A stretch of 64,000 bases of DNA from an uncultured Muribaculaceae bacterium (GCA_947627615.1 CANQWS010000003.1:62001-126000); one strand, 5' to 3'; counted from the stretch's first letter, positions 27,421 to 36,300 are shown. Made by a program: numbers and translations. The notes: generated from the letters alone by a model not told the origin.

Positions 27421-28883
27421 ACAAGACTTCCATCTTTCTGACCGCGGCCCTTCTCTGCGGCGGTCTGAGCGTATCGGCGGCCAATCACAACATCTGCATC
27501 AGCGATGCCACCTCAGTGGGGGTTCCACGGGCCGACTACACGGTGACCAAGCGTCCGAATGCAAGCGAACGCCTGTTTACATCGCAGGCCGTCGAGAAGC
27601 AGATCAAAAGAATAAAGAAACTTCTGAAGAACCAGAAACTGGTGTGGATGTTCGAGAACTGCTTCCCGAACACTCTGGACACCACCGTGCACTACCGCAA
27701 AGGCAAGGACGGCAAGCATGACACCTTCGTGTACACCGGTGACATCCATGCCATGTGGCTCCGCGATTCGGGCGCCCAGGTGTGGCCCTACGTGCAGTTC
27801 GCCAAGGACGACAAGGCCCTGCGCGACCTTATTGCCGGAGTGATCAACCGCCAGTTCAAGTGCATAAACCTCGATCCGTATGCCAACGCGTTCAATGACG
27901 GCCCCACAGGCGGCGAATGGATGACGGACAACACCGACATGATTCCCGACGTGCACGAGCGCAAGTACGAGATTGACTCTCTGTGCTATCCCATCCGTCT
28001 GGCCTACGAGTACTGGAAGCGTACGGGCGACGCCAGCGTGTTCGACGAGGAATGGCTCGCCGCTATAGGCAACATTCTGGAGACCTTCACCGCGCAGCAG
28101 CGCAAGGACGGCAAGGCAGGCCCCTACAAGTTCCAGCGCAAGACCGAGCGCGCGCTCGACACCATGAACAACAACGGTCTCGGCGCTCCGGTGAGCGGCT
28201 GCGGACTGATAGTGTCGTGCTTCCGTCCGTCGGACGACGCCACCACGCTGCAGTATCTCGTGCCGTCGAACTTCTTCGCCGTTTCCAGCCTGCGCAAGGC
28301 CGCCGAGATTCTGAATGCAGTGAACCACAAGGCCGACATTGCCTCGCAGTGCACCGCTCTGGCCGACGAGGTTGACGGCGCGCTGAAGAAATATGCCGTC
28401 TACAACCATCCGGAGTTCGGCCAGATCTACGCTTTCGAGGTTGACGGTTTCGGCAACCATCTGCTGATGGACGATGCCAACGTGCCGAGCCTGCTCGCGC
28501 TGCCTTATCTGGGCGACGTTGACGTAAACGACGAAATCTACCAGAACACCCGCCGCTTCGTGTGGAGCAAGAACAATCCCTACTTCTTCTCCGGACCTGC
28601 CGGCGAGGGCATAGGCGGCCCGCATGTGGGCTATGACATGGCATGGCCCATGAGCATCATGATGAAGGCTTTTACCTCGCAGGACGACAACGAGATAAAG
28701 GAGTGCATAGCGATGCTTCTGAGAACCGACGCCGAGACGGGCTTCATGCACGAGACGTTCAACGTGAACGATTCGTCGGATTTCACCCGCCCCTGGTTCG
28801 CATGGTCCAACACCCTTTTCGGAGAGCTGATTCTGAAGCTCGTTGACGAAGGCAAGGTGGATCTGCTCAACAGCATATCATAA
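27417..28883 (+). CDS. GH125 exo-alpha-1,6-mannosidase
   Basis: A 488-residue periplasmic enzyme with Sec signal peptide (ends near LSVSAAN) and no lipobox. The GH125 (formerly DUF1237) landmarks are clear: WMFENCFPNTLDTTV, TGDIHAMWLRDSGAQVWPY, ANAFNDGPTGGEWMTDNTDM, ERKYEIDSLCYPIRLAYEYW, and PFFSGPAGEGIGGPH near the C-terminus. Characterised members release mannose from the non-reducing end of alpha-1,6-mannobiose and -oligosaccharides with inversion. ATGA overlap with the preceding GH76 gene implies coupled synthesis of endo- and exo-acting enzymes on the same linkage. Confidence 0.94.
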   Translation: MNKTSIFLTAALLCGGLSVSAANHNICISDATSVGVPRADYTVTKRPNASERLFTSQAVEKQIKRIKKLLKNQKLVWMFENCFPNTLDTTVHYRKGKDGKHDTFVYTGDIHAMWLRDSGAQVWPYVQFAKDDKALRDLIAGVINRQFKCINLDPYANAFNDGPTGGEWMTDNTDMIPDVHERKYEIDSLCYPIRLAYEYWKRTGDASVFDEEWLAAIGNILETFTAQQRKDGKAGPYKFQRKTERALDTMNNNGLGAPVSGCGLIVSCFRPSDDATTLQYLVPSNFFAVSSLRKAAEILNAVNHKADIASQCTALADEVDGALKKYAVYNHPEFGQIYAFEVDGFGNHLLMDDANVPSLLALPYLGDVDVNDEIYQNTRRFVWSKNNPYFFSGPAGEGIGGPHVGYDMAWPMSIMMKAFTSQDDNEIKECIAMLLRTDAETGFMHETFNVNDSSDFTRPWFAWSNTLFGELILKLVDEGKVDLLNSIS

Positions 28884-28904
28884 GATAAATCACCCAACAC
28901 CCAG

Positions 28905-28960
28905 AGCAAAGTGCCGGAAAGCCGCCTTAAGGGGCCCATGGCATTTTGCTCGTTTTGTTT
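28905..28960 (+). terminator. Rho-independent terminator between GH125 and GH97
   Basis: Arms GAGCAAAGTGCC (28905-28916) and GGCATTTTGCTC (28940-28951) pair over 12 positions with one wobble and are followed by GTTTTGTTT. It lies 22 bases after the GH125 stop codon, on the coding strand, and should end or attenuate the PUL transcript before GH97. No independent promoter for GH97 was found, so partial read-through is plausible. Confidence 0.75.
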
Positions 28961-28984
28961 CATGACACATAAAGGAAAAAGAGA

Positions 28985-30946
28985 ATGAAAAGAATATCGG
29001 CAATCATGCTTGCCGCGCTGCTGGCGGTTCCGTCGGCAACGTGGGGCAAGGCAAAGACTTACAGGGTGACGTCGCCCGGAAACAATGTGGAACTTACGGT
29101 CACCGCCGGAGACTCGCTGACCTACAGCGTGAAGCGTGACGGCCGGACGGCGGTGGAGAACGTTACCATTGCGCTCGACGCCGGCGGAAAGGTCCTCGGG
29201 CGGAAGCCGGCCGTCAGAAAAACTCGGCGCCGGTCGGTCAACGAGACCATCAGGCCGGTAGTGCCGGTGAAGCGCTCCGAGATTCCGAACCGCTACAACG
29301 AGCTGGCCATGGATTTCAAGGACGGTTACGGGGTTGAGTTCCGGGTGTTCGATAACGGAGTGGCCCACCGTTTCGTGACATCGATGCCTGACAGCGTGGA
29401 GATTATGGACGAGGTCTACAACGTGACTCTGCCCGTGGGCACCTCGGCCCACCTGCAGCAGCCGGGCGGCTTCAAGACTTCGTGTGAGGAACCTTACAGC
29501 CACAAGCCATTGGCACAGTGGAATGAGGCCGACCGCATGTCGGAGCTTCCGGTGCTGATGGAAAACGGTGACTTCATCCTTTTCTCGGAGAGCGATCTGG
29601 AGGACTACCCGGGCATGTTTCTCAAAGGCACGGGGAGCAACGGTTTCCGGGCCGTCTATCCGCACGCACCGCTGCGTTTCGGCCCTGACGGCGACCGCAG
29701 CGTGAAGATTCTGGAAGAGGCACCCTACATAGCCCGCACGGCAGGCTCGCGCACCTATCCCTGGCGCCTGATGGCCATGGGCACGGCCGCTGAGATAGCC
29801 GAGCAGACCCTTGTGGCGCAGCTCGCGCAGCCCTGCGCCCTGACTGAAACCGAATGGATCAAGCCCGGCACTGCAAGCTGGGAATGGTGGAACGGAGCCG
29901 TTCCCTACGGCGACGACGTGGATTTCGAATCGGGATTCAACATGAACACCTACAAGTACTTCATTGATTTCGCCTCGCGCTACGGCATTCCCTACATTGT
30001 GATGGACGAGGGCTGGGCCAAGACCACGCTCGACCCCTATACGCCGAACCCCGAAGTGAACCTCGACGAAATCATGCGCTACGGCAACGAGAAGGGCGTG
30101 GGCGTGTTCGTGTGGCTCACATGGCTCACGGTTGAGAACAACTTCGAGGACGTATTCCGCCATCTCGCCGACAAAGGCGTCAAGGGCCTGAAGATTGACT
30201 TCATGGACCGCAGCGACCAGTGGATGGTCAACTACTACGAGCGTGTGGCCCGCGAGGCAGCCAAAAACCACATTCTTGTGGACCTCCACGGCGCATACAA
30301 GCCCACCGGACTGGAGATGAAATATCCCAACGTGCTTTCGTTCGAGGGCGTCAGGGGAATGGAGCAGATGGGGGGCTGCGTGCCCGACAACAGTCTCTGG
30401 TTCCCGCTGATGCGCAATGCCGTGGGACCGATGGACTACACCCCCGGGGCCATGATAAGCATGCAGCCGGAAGTCTACGGCTCGCGCCGGCCCAACTCGG
30501 CGTCGATAGGCACGCGTGCCTACCAGATGGCTCTCTTTGTGATATTCGAGACCGGCCTGCAGATGCTTGCCGACAATCCCACTCTCTATTACCGCAACCA
30601 TGACTGCACGGAGTTCATCACCGGAGTGCCGGTGACAACCGACGAGACCCGCGCGCTGCTGGTGGATCCGGGCAAGAGCGTGATAATAGCCAAACGCAAG
30701 GGCGACAAATGGTACGTGGCCGGCATGAACGGCAACTGCGACAAGAGCCGAGACTTCAAGGTGGCGCTTGATTTTCTGCCTTCCGGCCGGAAGTACCGGA
30801 TGACCTCGTTCGAGGACGGTCCGAACGCCTTCCAGCAGGCCATGGACTACAGACGCCATGAATCAACCGTTGACAGCAACACGGTTCTCGACCTGCGCAT
30901 GGCCCGTAACGGCGGCTGGGCCGCGGTCATAGAGGCGGCTGAATAA
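28985..30946 (+). CDS. GH97 glycoside hydrolase, retaining alpha-galactosidase type
   Basis: A 653-residue secreted enzyme (signal peptide ending near SATWGKA). N-terminal super-beta-sandwich (about 25-290), a TIM barrel beginning at GTASWEWWNGA, and a C-terminal beta domain. GH97 has two mechanistic groups. Here the barrel carries Asp405 in LKIDFMDRSDQ, the position of the nucleophile in the retaining alpha-galactosidase group, and Glu454 in SFEGVRG as likely acid/base; the inverting SusB group uses glutamates instead. Activity on alpha-galactoside is therefore the best inference, which would suit galactose-capped mannans. It is separated from the PUL by a terminator-like hairpin. Confidence 0.88.
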   Translation: MKRISAIMLAALLAVPSATWGKAKTYRVTSPGNNVELTVTAGDSLTYSVKRDGRTAVENVTIALDAGGKVLGRKPAVRKTRRRSVNETIRPVVPVKRSEIPNRYNELAMDFKDGYGVEFRVFDNGVAHRFVTSMPDSVEIMDEVYNVTLPVGTSAHLQQPGGFKTSCEEPYSHKPLAQWNEADRMSELPVLMENGDFILFSESDLEDYPGMFLKGTGSNGFRAVYPHAPLRFGPDGDRSVKILEEAPYIARTAGSRTYPWRLMAMGTAAEIAEQTLVAQLAQPCALTETEWIKPGTASWEWWNGAVPYGDDVDFESGFNMNTYKYFIDFASRYGIPYIVMDEGWAKTTLDPYTPNPEVNLDEIMRYGNEKGVGVFVWLTWLTVENNFEDVFRHLADKGVKGLKIDFMDRSDQWMVNYYERVAREAAKNHILVDLHGAYKPTGLEMKYPNVLSFEGVRGMEQMGGCVPDNSLWFPLMRNAVGPMDYTPGAMISMQPEVYGSRRPNSASIGTRAYQMALFVIFETGLQMLADNPTLYYRNHDCTEFITGVPVTTDETRALLVDPGKSVIIAKRKGDKWYVAGMNGNCDKSRDFKVALDFLPSGRKYRMTSFEDGPNAFQQAMDYRRHESTVDSNTVLDLRMARNGGWAAVIEAAE

Positions 30947-30970
30947 ACTTAGAGCTGAATCTTAAACGAG

Positions 30971-31010
30971 AAATGCCCCGGCGCTATCTGACAGCGACGG
31001 GGCATTTCTG
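30971..31010 (+). terminator. Terminator after GH97
   Basis: AAATGCCCCG (30971-30980) and CGGGGCATTT (30998-31007) form a 10-base-pair stem with an inner CGCT/AGCG extension. The T-tract is short (TTTCTGATT). It starts 24 bases after the GH97 stop codon. Confidence 0.75.
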
Positions 31011-31469
31011 ATTACCAATCATAATTCAAGCCGGGGAGATGTTCCCGGGGAATTCCAGACATGTGTCTTCATTTTTTCCTTTCTCTTCGGGTGGATGGTC
31101 CGGCGGCTGATGTGTCCGCCGGACCTTTCCCGATGGAGTAGTTGTTTCAGTGATTATTGTCGAGGATGAGGAATTGCAACCTTACACAATAAAAATCTAA
31201 ATGTGTATTCGGGCAACACTTCTCTTTTTTTACGAGAAGAAATTAACCTATTGTTTGTAATTACCAAAAACCTAAGTATGATTTATAAAACAGAACCATT
31301 AAAACCAATTTCAGTGGGAATCTCTATTTCCACGATGCAAAGTAACAACATAAAAATCTAAGCGTAGAATGAAATTGAGTCATAAAAGTATAATATTTCG
31401 TCAAACAGGCAATTGTACAACTTTGTCATGGATGAATACATGCCGGTCAAGGAAAGAAACAGTTCACGA

Positions 31470-31775
31470 GGGGCTGACAGCCCCGGGTTCCGGGGGATAG
31501 GGACTAAAAAGCCTTGTCTGGTGAAGGCGGGGAAAAGGAGTGGCTGCTTTAGCTGCCATAGCTACAGATAATTAGAGGTATTATAACCCCGAAGGGGTGG
31601 GTTACGGACCCCAATAATATAAGCCCGCGCCAGCGGCCGTGCTCATGGTAGAGACACACAACCACCCTTCCACAAACCCGGCCGCTGCGCGGGCTCTCAT
31701 CTTTTTTGCTCGGCTAACCGAGGGCCAAGGCCCCCGGTTAAGAACAACCCCGTGCCTCCGGCACTCCGCGAGGGG
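31470..31775 (+). repeat. Cluster of inverted repeats
   Basis: Hairpins in order: GGGGCT-gac-AGCCCC (31470-31484); CCCCGG-gtt-CCGGGG (31481-31495), which shares its CCCC with the first so the two exclude each other; CCCC-gaa-GGGG (31587-31597); a 17-base-pair stem with one bulged C and about 40 bases of loop (31622-31695), followed by CTTTTTT; TAACCGAGGGCC/GGCCCCCGGTTA (31715-31740, one mismatch); and GTGCC-tcc-GGCAC inside CCCC/GGGG (31748-31775). The third stem plus T-run could terminate transcription entering from the left. Confidence 0.7.
31518..31542 (+). repeat. 25-base direct repeat, left copy
   Basis: Matches 36754-36778 at 23 of 25 bases, in the same orientation; the shared core is GGAAAAGGAGTG. 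Each copy is followed by a segment ending in AGCTGCCATA. The copies lie on either side of the three-gene RHS module. Confidence 0.65.
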
Positions 31776-31815
31776 ATTAATCGACCCAATTTTCCCTATT
31801 TCTTAAAAATTGCAC

Positions 31816-31845
31816 TTGGATTCCGCAAATTAATGCCTATATTTG
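31816..31845 (+). promoter_or_regulatory. Promoter of the RHS module
   Basis: TTG at 31816-31818, a 19-base spacer, and TATATTTG at 31838-31845: an exact Bacteroidetes primary promoter match, 28 bases before the ATG of the secreted protein gene. Its near-consensus form suggests constitutive expression of the module. Confidence 0.75.
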
Positions 31846-31872
31846 CGGATGTAAAGAAAAAGACCAATCGCC

Positions 31873-32961
31873 ATGAGATATTTACGACCAGTCATCTGCT
31901 TTCTTGCATTGCTTTTTCTGTGTCCGGTTGCGGCAGGGAAGATAATGCGGAACACGAACTGTCTGCGTTCAGGCGATTCATTCATCATGGTCCCTGTGAC
32001 TTTTGCGGATACCATGTCTGCCGGTGACAACAGACTGTGGGACCTGTCCGGCACAAAAATCTGCGGTAAATCCAGAAAACTCACACTGAACCGTTCGGGA
32101 GAGACGGATGATTCCTTGTATTGCATAGTGGGGAATACGGCCTATCACTTCCTGTGTCACGGTGATTCCGTGTCATTGAATGCCTTTGAGAACAATCTCT
32201 CGGACATGGCATATTCCCGGAAGGAATTGCTCCTTGCGTTCCCTTTTGATTTTAACTCACAGGTCTCCGGGGCATTCTGCGGGACAGGACGTTACGCCGA
32301 CAAATGGCACCATGTAATGAACGGAAATTATCGTAGCGTTGCCGATGCGCGCGGCTCCCTGATAACTATTGATGGCGATACCATAAACAATGTGACGAGA
32401 ATCAGCACTGTCCGCAATATGAACAGCCTATATCTGGCTGCCGACAGCTCTGTTGCCGACAGCATGTATCTATGGCAACACGACAGCCGGCTGTATGCTC
32501 CCGGCTACCGATACCCTCTCATGATGTCATCGGCTGTTTATGCTGCCGACGGTATAACCCGGATTTCCCACAAAGCCTGGTATATACCCGCTGACGCCAT
32601 AGAAGCTCTCGATGACCCCGACAACAGCGACATACGTAGGGAGGAAAAAGACCGCAGAAATGTGTCCACCTCTCCGGAGTCAGATTCCGGCATGGATAAA
32701 GACCGCAACATAGCCTACAGTTTCAGACAGGACAGAGGGACCGAGAGCGTCACCATAGAATTTTCCGTAGCCCGGCCGGCAGACATCGAGCTTGTCCTGA
32801 GCGACATGGGCGGAATCGTTTACCGCAGGGAGTCCACGCATGCCTATCCCGGCGAAACCTATAGTGTCACTTTCGATTATGGCGGATTACCCTTCTCCGC
32901 GGCTTACGGTGTGGGGATAACCGCCGGTCAGGAACATTATTCCGAGAAATTCTACCGTTAG
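31873..32961 (+). CDS. Secreted protein of unknown function with a sorting-like C-terminus, upstream of RHS
   Basis: A 362-residue protein not recognised as a named family. It has a Sec signal peptide (MRYLRPVICFLALLFLCPVAAG) and no further membrane segment. The body is beta-rich. The last 70 residues (FSVARPADIELVLSDMGGIVYRR ... GVGITAGQEHYSEKFYR) have the spacing of a type A type IX secretion sorting domain, including the final xxKFxR in the place of the usual xxKxxK; this is a resemblance and not a firm call. It ends 12 bases before the RHS gene and shares its promoter, so it probably serves export, display or chaperoning of the RHS protein, or is an accessory effector. Confidence 0.7.
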   Translation: MRYLRPVICFLALLFLCPVAAGKIMRNTNCLRSGDSFIMVPVTFADTMSAGDNRLWDLSGTKICGKSRKLTLNRSGETDDSLYCIVGNTAYHFLCHGDSVSLNAFENNLSDMAYSRKELLLAFPFDFNSQVSGAFCGTGRYADKWHHVMNGNYRSVADARGSLITIDGDTINNVTRISTVRNMNSLYLAADSSVADSMYLWQHDSRLYAPGYRYPLMMSSAVYAADGITRISHKAWYIPADAIEALDDPDNSDIRREEKDRRNVSTSPESDSGMDKDRNIAYSFRQDRGTESVTIEFSVARPADIELVLSDMGGIVYRRESTHAYPGETYSVTFDYGGLPFSAAYGVGITAGQEHYSEKFYR

Positions 32962-32973
32962 AGAAAGCCTGCC

Positions 32974-35900
32974 ATGAAAGTCACTGACCTGTTATATATG
33001 CTTGTTCTGCTTCCCTTTGCCATCTCAGCGGAAGTCAACTATCTTGAAGGCCCTACGGCCGGCCTTTCGCCCACGGCAAAGTCTTTCCAGCGCTACGGTG
33101 AAATCCCGGTCTCGCTCTACACGGGTACCCCGAATATATCCGTTCCTCTTACAACGATGAAATCCGGCAGCCTGACAGTGCCGGTGGAGCTTCCTCCCAT
33201 CTTCCCCTCTGACCCTGACAACTCGCAGCCGGAAATGTCCGCGGCCTGTTATTCACTGACGGAATACGAGCCGTCGCCGCTTCAACGGCCTATCCGCCAG
33301 TATTCTCCAAGCGAATACGGACTCAGCGCCGACACTGCCGTCACATACGAATACGCGCTCAATCACGGCGACGGACTGTTGAACTGCATCTGCTTCTCTG
33401 TGACCGACACGCCGCTGCAGCCGGGTGTCCCGGTCTCGGTGAGATGCTCGGCATCGGCCGGAGGTTCTGTCTATTATTCTCCGGGTGAGCTGACGGTGGT
33501 CCGCACCACTGACGAGGACGGCCATACGTCCTACGAGTTCCACGATGTCTATGACCGCACGGTACTCTCGCGGCGCATGCTCGACGACGGCTCTCCTGCC
33601 GACACCTATTACTGCTATGACTCCTTCGGCAACCTTACGGCCGTGCTGCCGCCGGAGGCCTCGTCGCGCATAGCCGGGCCCACGGTCATGGTGTCGGGGC
33701 AGTCGGAGATACTTGACGGTTACTGCTATGTCTACACCTATAACTCCCGCGGCCTCATGGCCTCGAAGAAGTTGCCCGGCTGTCCGAAAGTCATCAATCA
33801 GTATGACGTGACGGACCGTCTGATAGCGTGGCAGGACGGCAACCTCCGCCAATTTGGGCTGTGGCGCTTCGAGCTGGCCGACGAATTCGGACGCCCCTGC
33901 CTGAGCGGGACATGCTCGTCATTGGGTCAGAATGCCACCGCTTCCATGGTGCGCGCCCGCCGTGACCAGACCGGAACACTGGCCGGCTACAAAGTGACCG
34001 GAGCCGATCTGGCAGACGCCTACGTGCTTTCGGCAAGCTATTACGATGATTACACATTCATAGGCCTTGACGGATTCCCCGAGGCGTCCGTGATGGATTT
34101 CCGCGCCGCCGGTGACTACGGCGACCGCAATCCCGATGCACGGGGCAAACTCACCGGCACCATGACGGCCCTTGACCCCGGAGCCGGCGCAAGCGCCTAC
34201 AAAGGAAAATATCTCTACACGGCCATGTACTACGATGTCCATGACCGGGTGGTGCAGAGCGTTGCCACCAACCATCTCGGGGGAACCGACCGCACGTTCA
34301 CGGCCTACGATTTCACCGGCCATCCCGTCAGCACGGAAACCGTCCACACGGTGGCGGGTGCCGGACAGGAGACAGTGCAGCAGACGCAGCGCACCTACGA
34401 CCGTCAGGGACGTCCGCTGACCGTTGACCACCGCATGGGTCGCGAAGGGGTGTGGACAAGCCTCTCGTCCATGGCCTACGACCGCCTCGGGCGTCTCGGC
34501 TCGGAGCAGCGGGGCACTGTCGGAACGGCCGCAATGACCTACAGCTACGACCTGCGTTCGCGTCTCACCTCAATGAGTTCCACACTCTACGGCCAGAACC
34601 TCCGTTACACCCCGGGGGACAACATCGCCTCGATGACATGGAGCGCGGGCCCCTGCAGACCGCAGCGGAGCTACGAATTCGGATACGACGGCCTTTCCCG
34701 TCTGACCTGTGCCCGTTATGACGACAGCAGCGGGGGCAAAGGCAAGTTCGACACCTCATATACCTACGACCTCAACGGCAACATCACCGCCCTGACCCGC
34801 AAGGGCGACATGAGTCCCTTCTCGGCCGGCAGATATCCCAGGCCCGTCACCATAGACAGCCTGACGCTCGAATACTCCGGCAACAGACTCATCCGCGTCA
34901 CTGATGCGGCCGCCGGACCGTTCCATCAGGGAGTGTTCCACTTCATCGACGGTGCCGACGAGCCGGTGGAATACCTCTATGACGACAACGGCAACACCGT
35001 CAGGGACATCAACCGCGGAATCGTGGCGGGCCATTTCGATTTCAACAACCGCCCGCGGATGCTGGAGTTCGCCGACGGGTCCTCCACCGCCTATCTCTAC
35101 GACGATACCGGCACAAAGCTGCGCACCATCCATCGTGTGGCCACGGTGCCTGTGGCCATTCCGGGAAGCGAAGGAGCGGCCGGCTTAAGCCGCCACGCTG
35201 CAAATGGGCTATCCGGCAGTTCAGGCGATGTGTCAGCTGAAGCAGACACTCCTGCCGCTGCGTCGGCGATTGCCGAGACCGTGACTGACTATTGCCGCGG
35301 CATTATCTATGAGGACGGCGAAATCTCACGCATAAACCTTGACGGCGGCTATCTGAGCTACACGGACCCTGCGGGCAACCGGCTGACGGAGCCGCAATAT
35401 CACTTCTATCTGCATGACCACTTGGGCAACAACCGCGCGGACGTCAGCGCCTCGGGGCTTGTGTGTCAGCAAACGGACTACTACCCCTACGGACTCCCCA
35501 TGAGTTCGAGCGCCAACACATCCTATCAGCGCTGGCTCTTCGGCGGCAAGGAGCTGGACCGCATCTCCGGCCTCGACCTCTACGACCAGGAAGCCCGCGC
35601 CTACGACCCCGCCCTCGGCCGCTTCCGCTCCGTGGACGCATTCGCCGAGATCGATTATGACATATCTTCTTTTGTTTATTGCGGCAGTAATCCCATAATT
35701 CGGTTCGACTCTGATGGAAATATTTTTGATACTATATGGGATGTCGGGAATGTCATCTATGATGTTGGGGCAGCAGTTTACAATCATGTAAAAGGAGACC
35801 ATGAAACGGCAAAAGGACATTGGGCGGATGCTGGATTTGACGTAGCTGCAGCTTTAATTCCATGTGTTCCTGCCGGCGCAACAAAGGCTTTTAAAGTAGC

Positions 35901-36300
35901 TTCTAAAACAGCAAAAAGCGTTGATAAGGTTTCAGACGTTAAAAAAACTACTGAAGCAGCATCTGAAGTTGCTAAAGCTACAGATAAATCTGCTGAGGTT
36001 AATAATTCAAAAGCACTTCTAAAAAAGGGGCGCTCTGGTAGGCAGGCAAAGCTAAAAGAATTGGGAAATGACCCTAAGCTGGGTAAAGCAGACCGTGGGT
36101 GGATTAAACAAGAGCAAAATCGGAAGCAAAGAGGTAAACGTACTCCCATACGTAATCCCAAAGGAAATGTTCTTGCTCATCCCCGCGGCAAAGAAGCTTC
36201 TAAAGGTCATTCTTACCGAGAGAGTAACCTCCAACTTGAAAGTAATCATAAGTTACAACATAAGTACGACAATAATGGAAGACGAAACAAGCCCAAATGA
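32974..36300 (+). CDS. RHS repeat protein with C-terminal Ntox8-like polymorphic toxin domain
   Basis: A 1108-residue exported protein (signal peptide MKVTDLLYMLVLLPFAISA). The N-terminus has the Bacteroidetes RHS opening LSPTAKSFQRYGEIPVSLYTGTPNISVPL but then lacks the long domain that normally follows, so it is short for the class. YD/RHS repeats run from about 200 to 830 (YDSFGNLT, YDRLGRLG, YDLNGNI, YDDTGTKL). The RHS-associated core is at about 810-905 (HDHLGNNRADV, GGKELDR, YDQEARAYDPALGRF). After the core the DNA turns abruptly AT-rich. The last 75 residues (DRGWIKQEQN ... IRNPKGN.LAHPRGKEASKGHSY ... HKLQHKYDNNGR) match the polymorphic toxin type 8 pattern as I remember it, a predicted RNase. 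The 3' end overlaps the DUF2750 gene by 26 bases. Probable contact-dependent antibacterial effector. Confidence 0.88.
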   Translation: MKVTDLLYMLVLLPFAISAEVNYLEGPTAGLSPTAKSFQRYGEIPVSLYTGTPNISVPLTTMKSGSLTVPVELPPIFPSDPDNSQPEMSAACYSLTEYEPSPLQRPIRQYSPSEYGLSADTAVTYEYALNHGDGLLNCICFSVTDTPLQPGVPVSVRCSASAGGSVYYSPGELTVVRTTDEDGHTSYEFHDVYDRTVLSRRMLDDGSPADTYYCYDSFGNLTAVLPPEASSRIAGPTVMVSGQSEILDGYCYVYTYNSRGLMASKKLPGCPKVINQYDVTDRLIAWQDGNLRQFGLWRFELADEFGRPCLSGTCSSLGQNATASMVRARRDQTGTLAGYKVTGADLADAYVLSASYYDDYTFIGLDGFPEASVMDFRAAGDYGDRNPDARGKLTGTMTALDPGAGASAYKGKYLYTAMYYDVHDRVVQSVATNHLGGTDRTFTAYDFTGHPVSTETVHTVAGAGQETVQQTQRTYDRQGRPLTVDHRMGREGVWTSLSSMAYDRLGRLGSEQRGTVGTAAMTYSYDLRSRLTSMSSTLYGQNLRYTPGDNIASMTWSAGPCRPQRSYEFGYDGLSRLTCARYDDSSGGKGKFDTSYTYDLNGNITALTRKGDMSPFSAGRYPRPVTIDSLTLEYSGNRLIRVTDAAAGPFHQGVFHFIDGADEPVEYLYDDNGNTVRDINRGIVAGHFDFNNRPRMLEFADGSSTAYLYDDTGTKLRTIHRVATVPVAIPGSEGAAGLSRHAANGLSGSSGDVSAEADTPAAASAIAETVTDYCRGIIYEDGEISRINLDGGYLSYTDPAGNRLTEPQYHFYLHDHLGNNRADVSASGLVCQQTDYYPYGLPMSSSANTSYQRWLFGGKELDRISGLDLYDQEARAYDPALGRFRSVDAFAEIDYDISSFVYCGSNPIIRFDSDGNIFDTIWDVGNVIYDVGAAVYNHVKGDHETAKGHWADAGFDVAAALIPCVPAGATKAFKVASKTAKSVDKVSDVKKTTEAASEVAKATDKSAEVNNSKALLKKGRSGRQAKLKELGNDPKLGKADRGWIKQEQNRKQRGKRTPIRNPKGNVLAHPRGKEASKGHSYRESNLQLESNHKLQHKYDNNGRRNKPK

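Larger units (their letters stand above)
30947..31872. other. Long intergenic region with a cluster of hairpins, upstream of the RHS module
   Basis: The longest gene-free stretch in the window. After the GH97 terminator comes AT-rich sequence to about 31440, then a 300-base cluster of GC-rich hairpins (31470-31775), then the promoter of the next gene. The listed 91-residue ORF at 31752 lies across hairpins and the promoter and is not credible. One degenerate copy of a 25-base repeat shared with 36754-36778 lies inside. Confidence 0.7.

Noticed and set aside
28631-30859. 742-residue open frame on the minus strand
   Set aside because: Lies entirely antisense to the GH97 gene, which has full domain and catalytic evidence; the long frame is a by-product of GC-rich third codon positions.
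31752-32027. 91-residue ORF before the RHS module
   Set aside because: Runs through a hairpin and the near-consensus promoter and overlaps the signal peptide region of the real gene in another frame.
36068-36274. 5' extension of the DUF2750 ORF
   Set aside because: This part is read from the RHS toxin coding region in another frame; the ATG at 36275 gives a normal family N-terminus.
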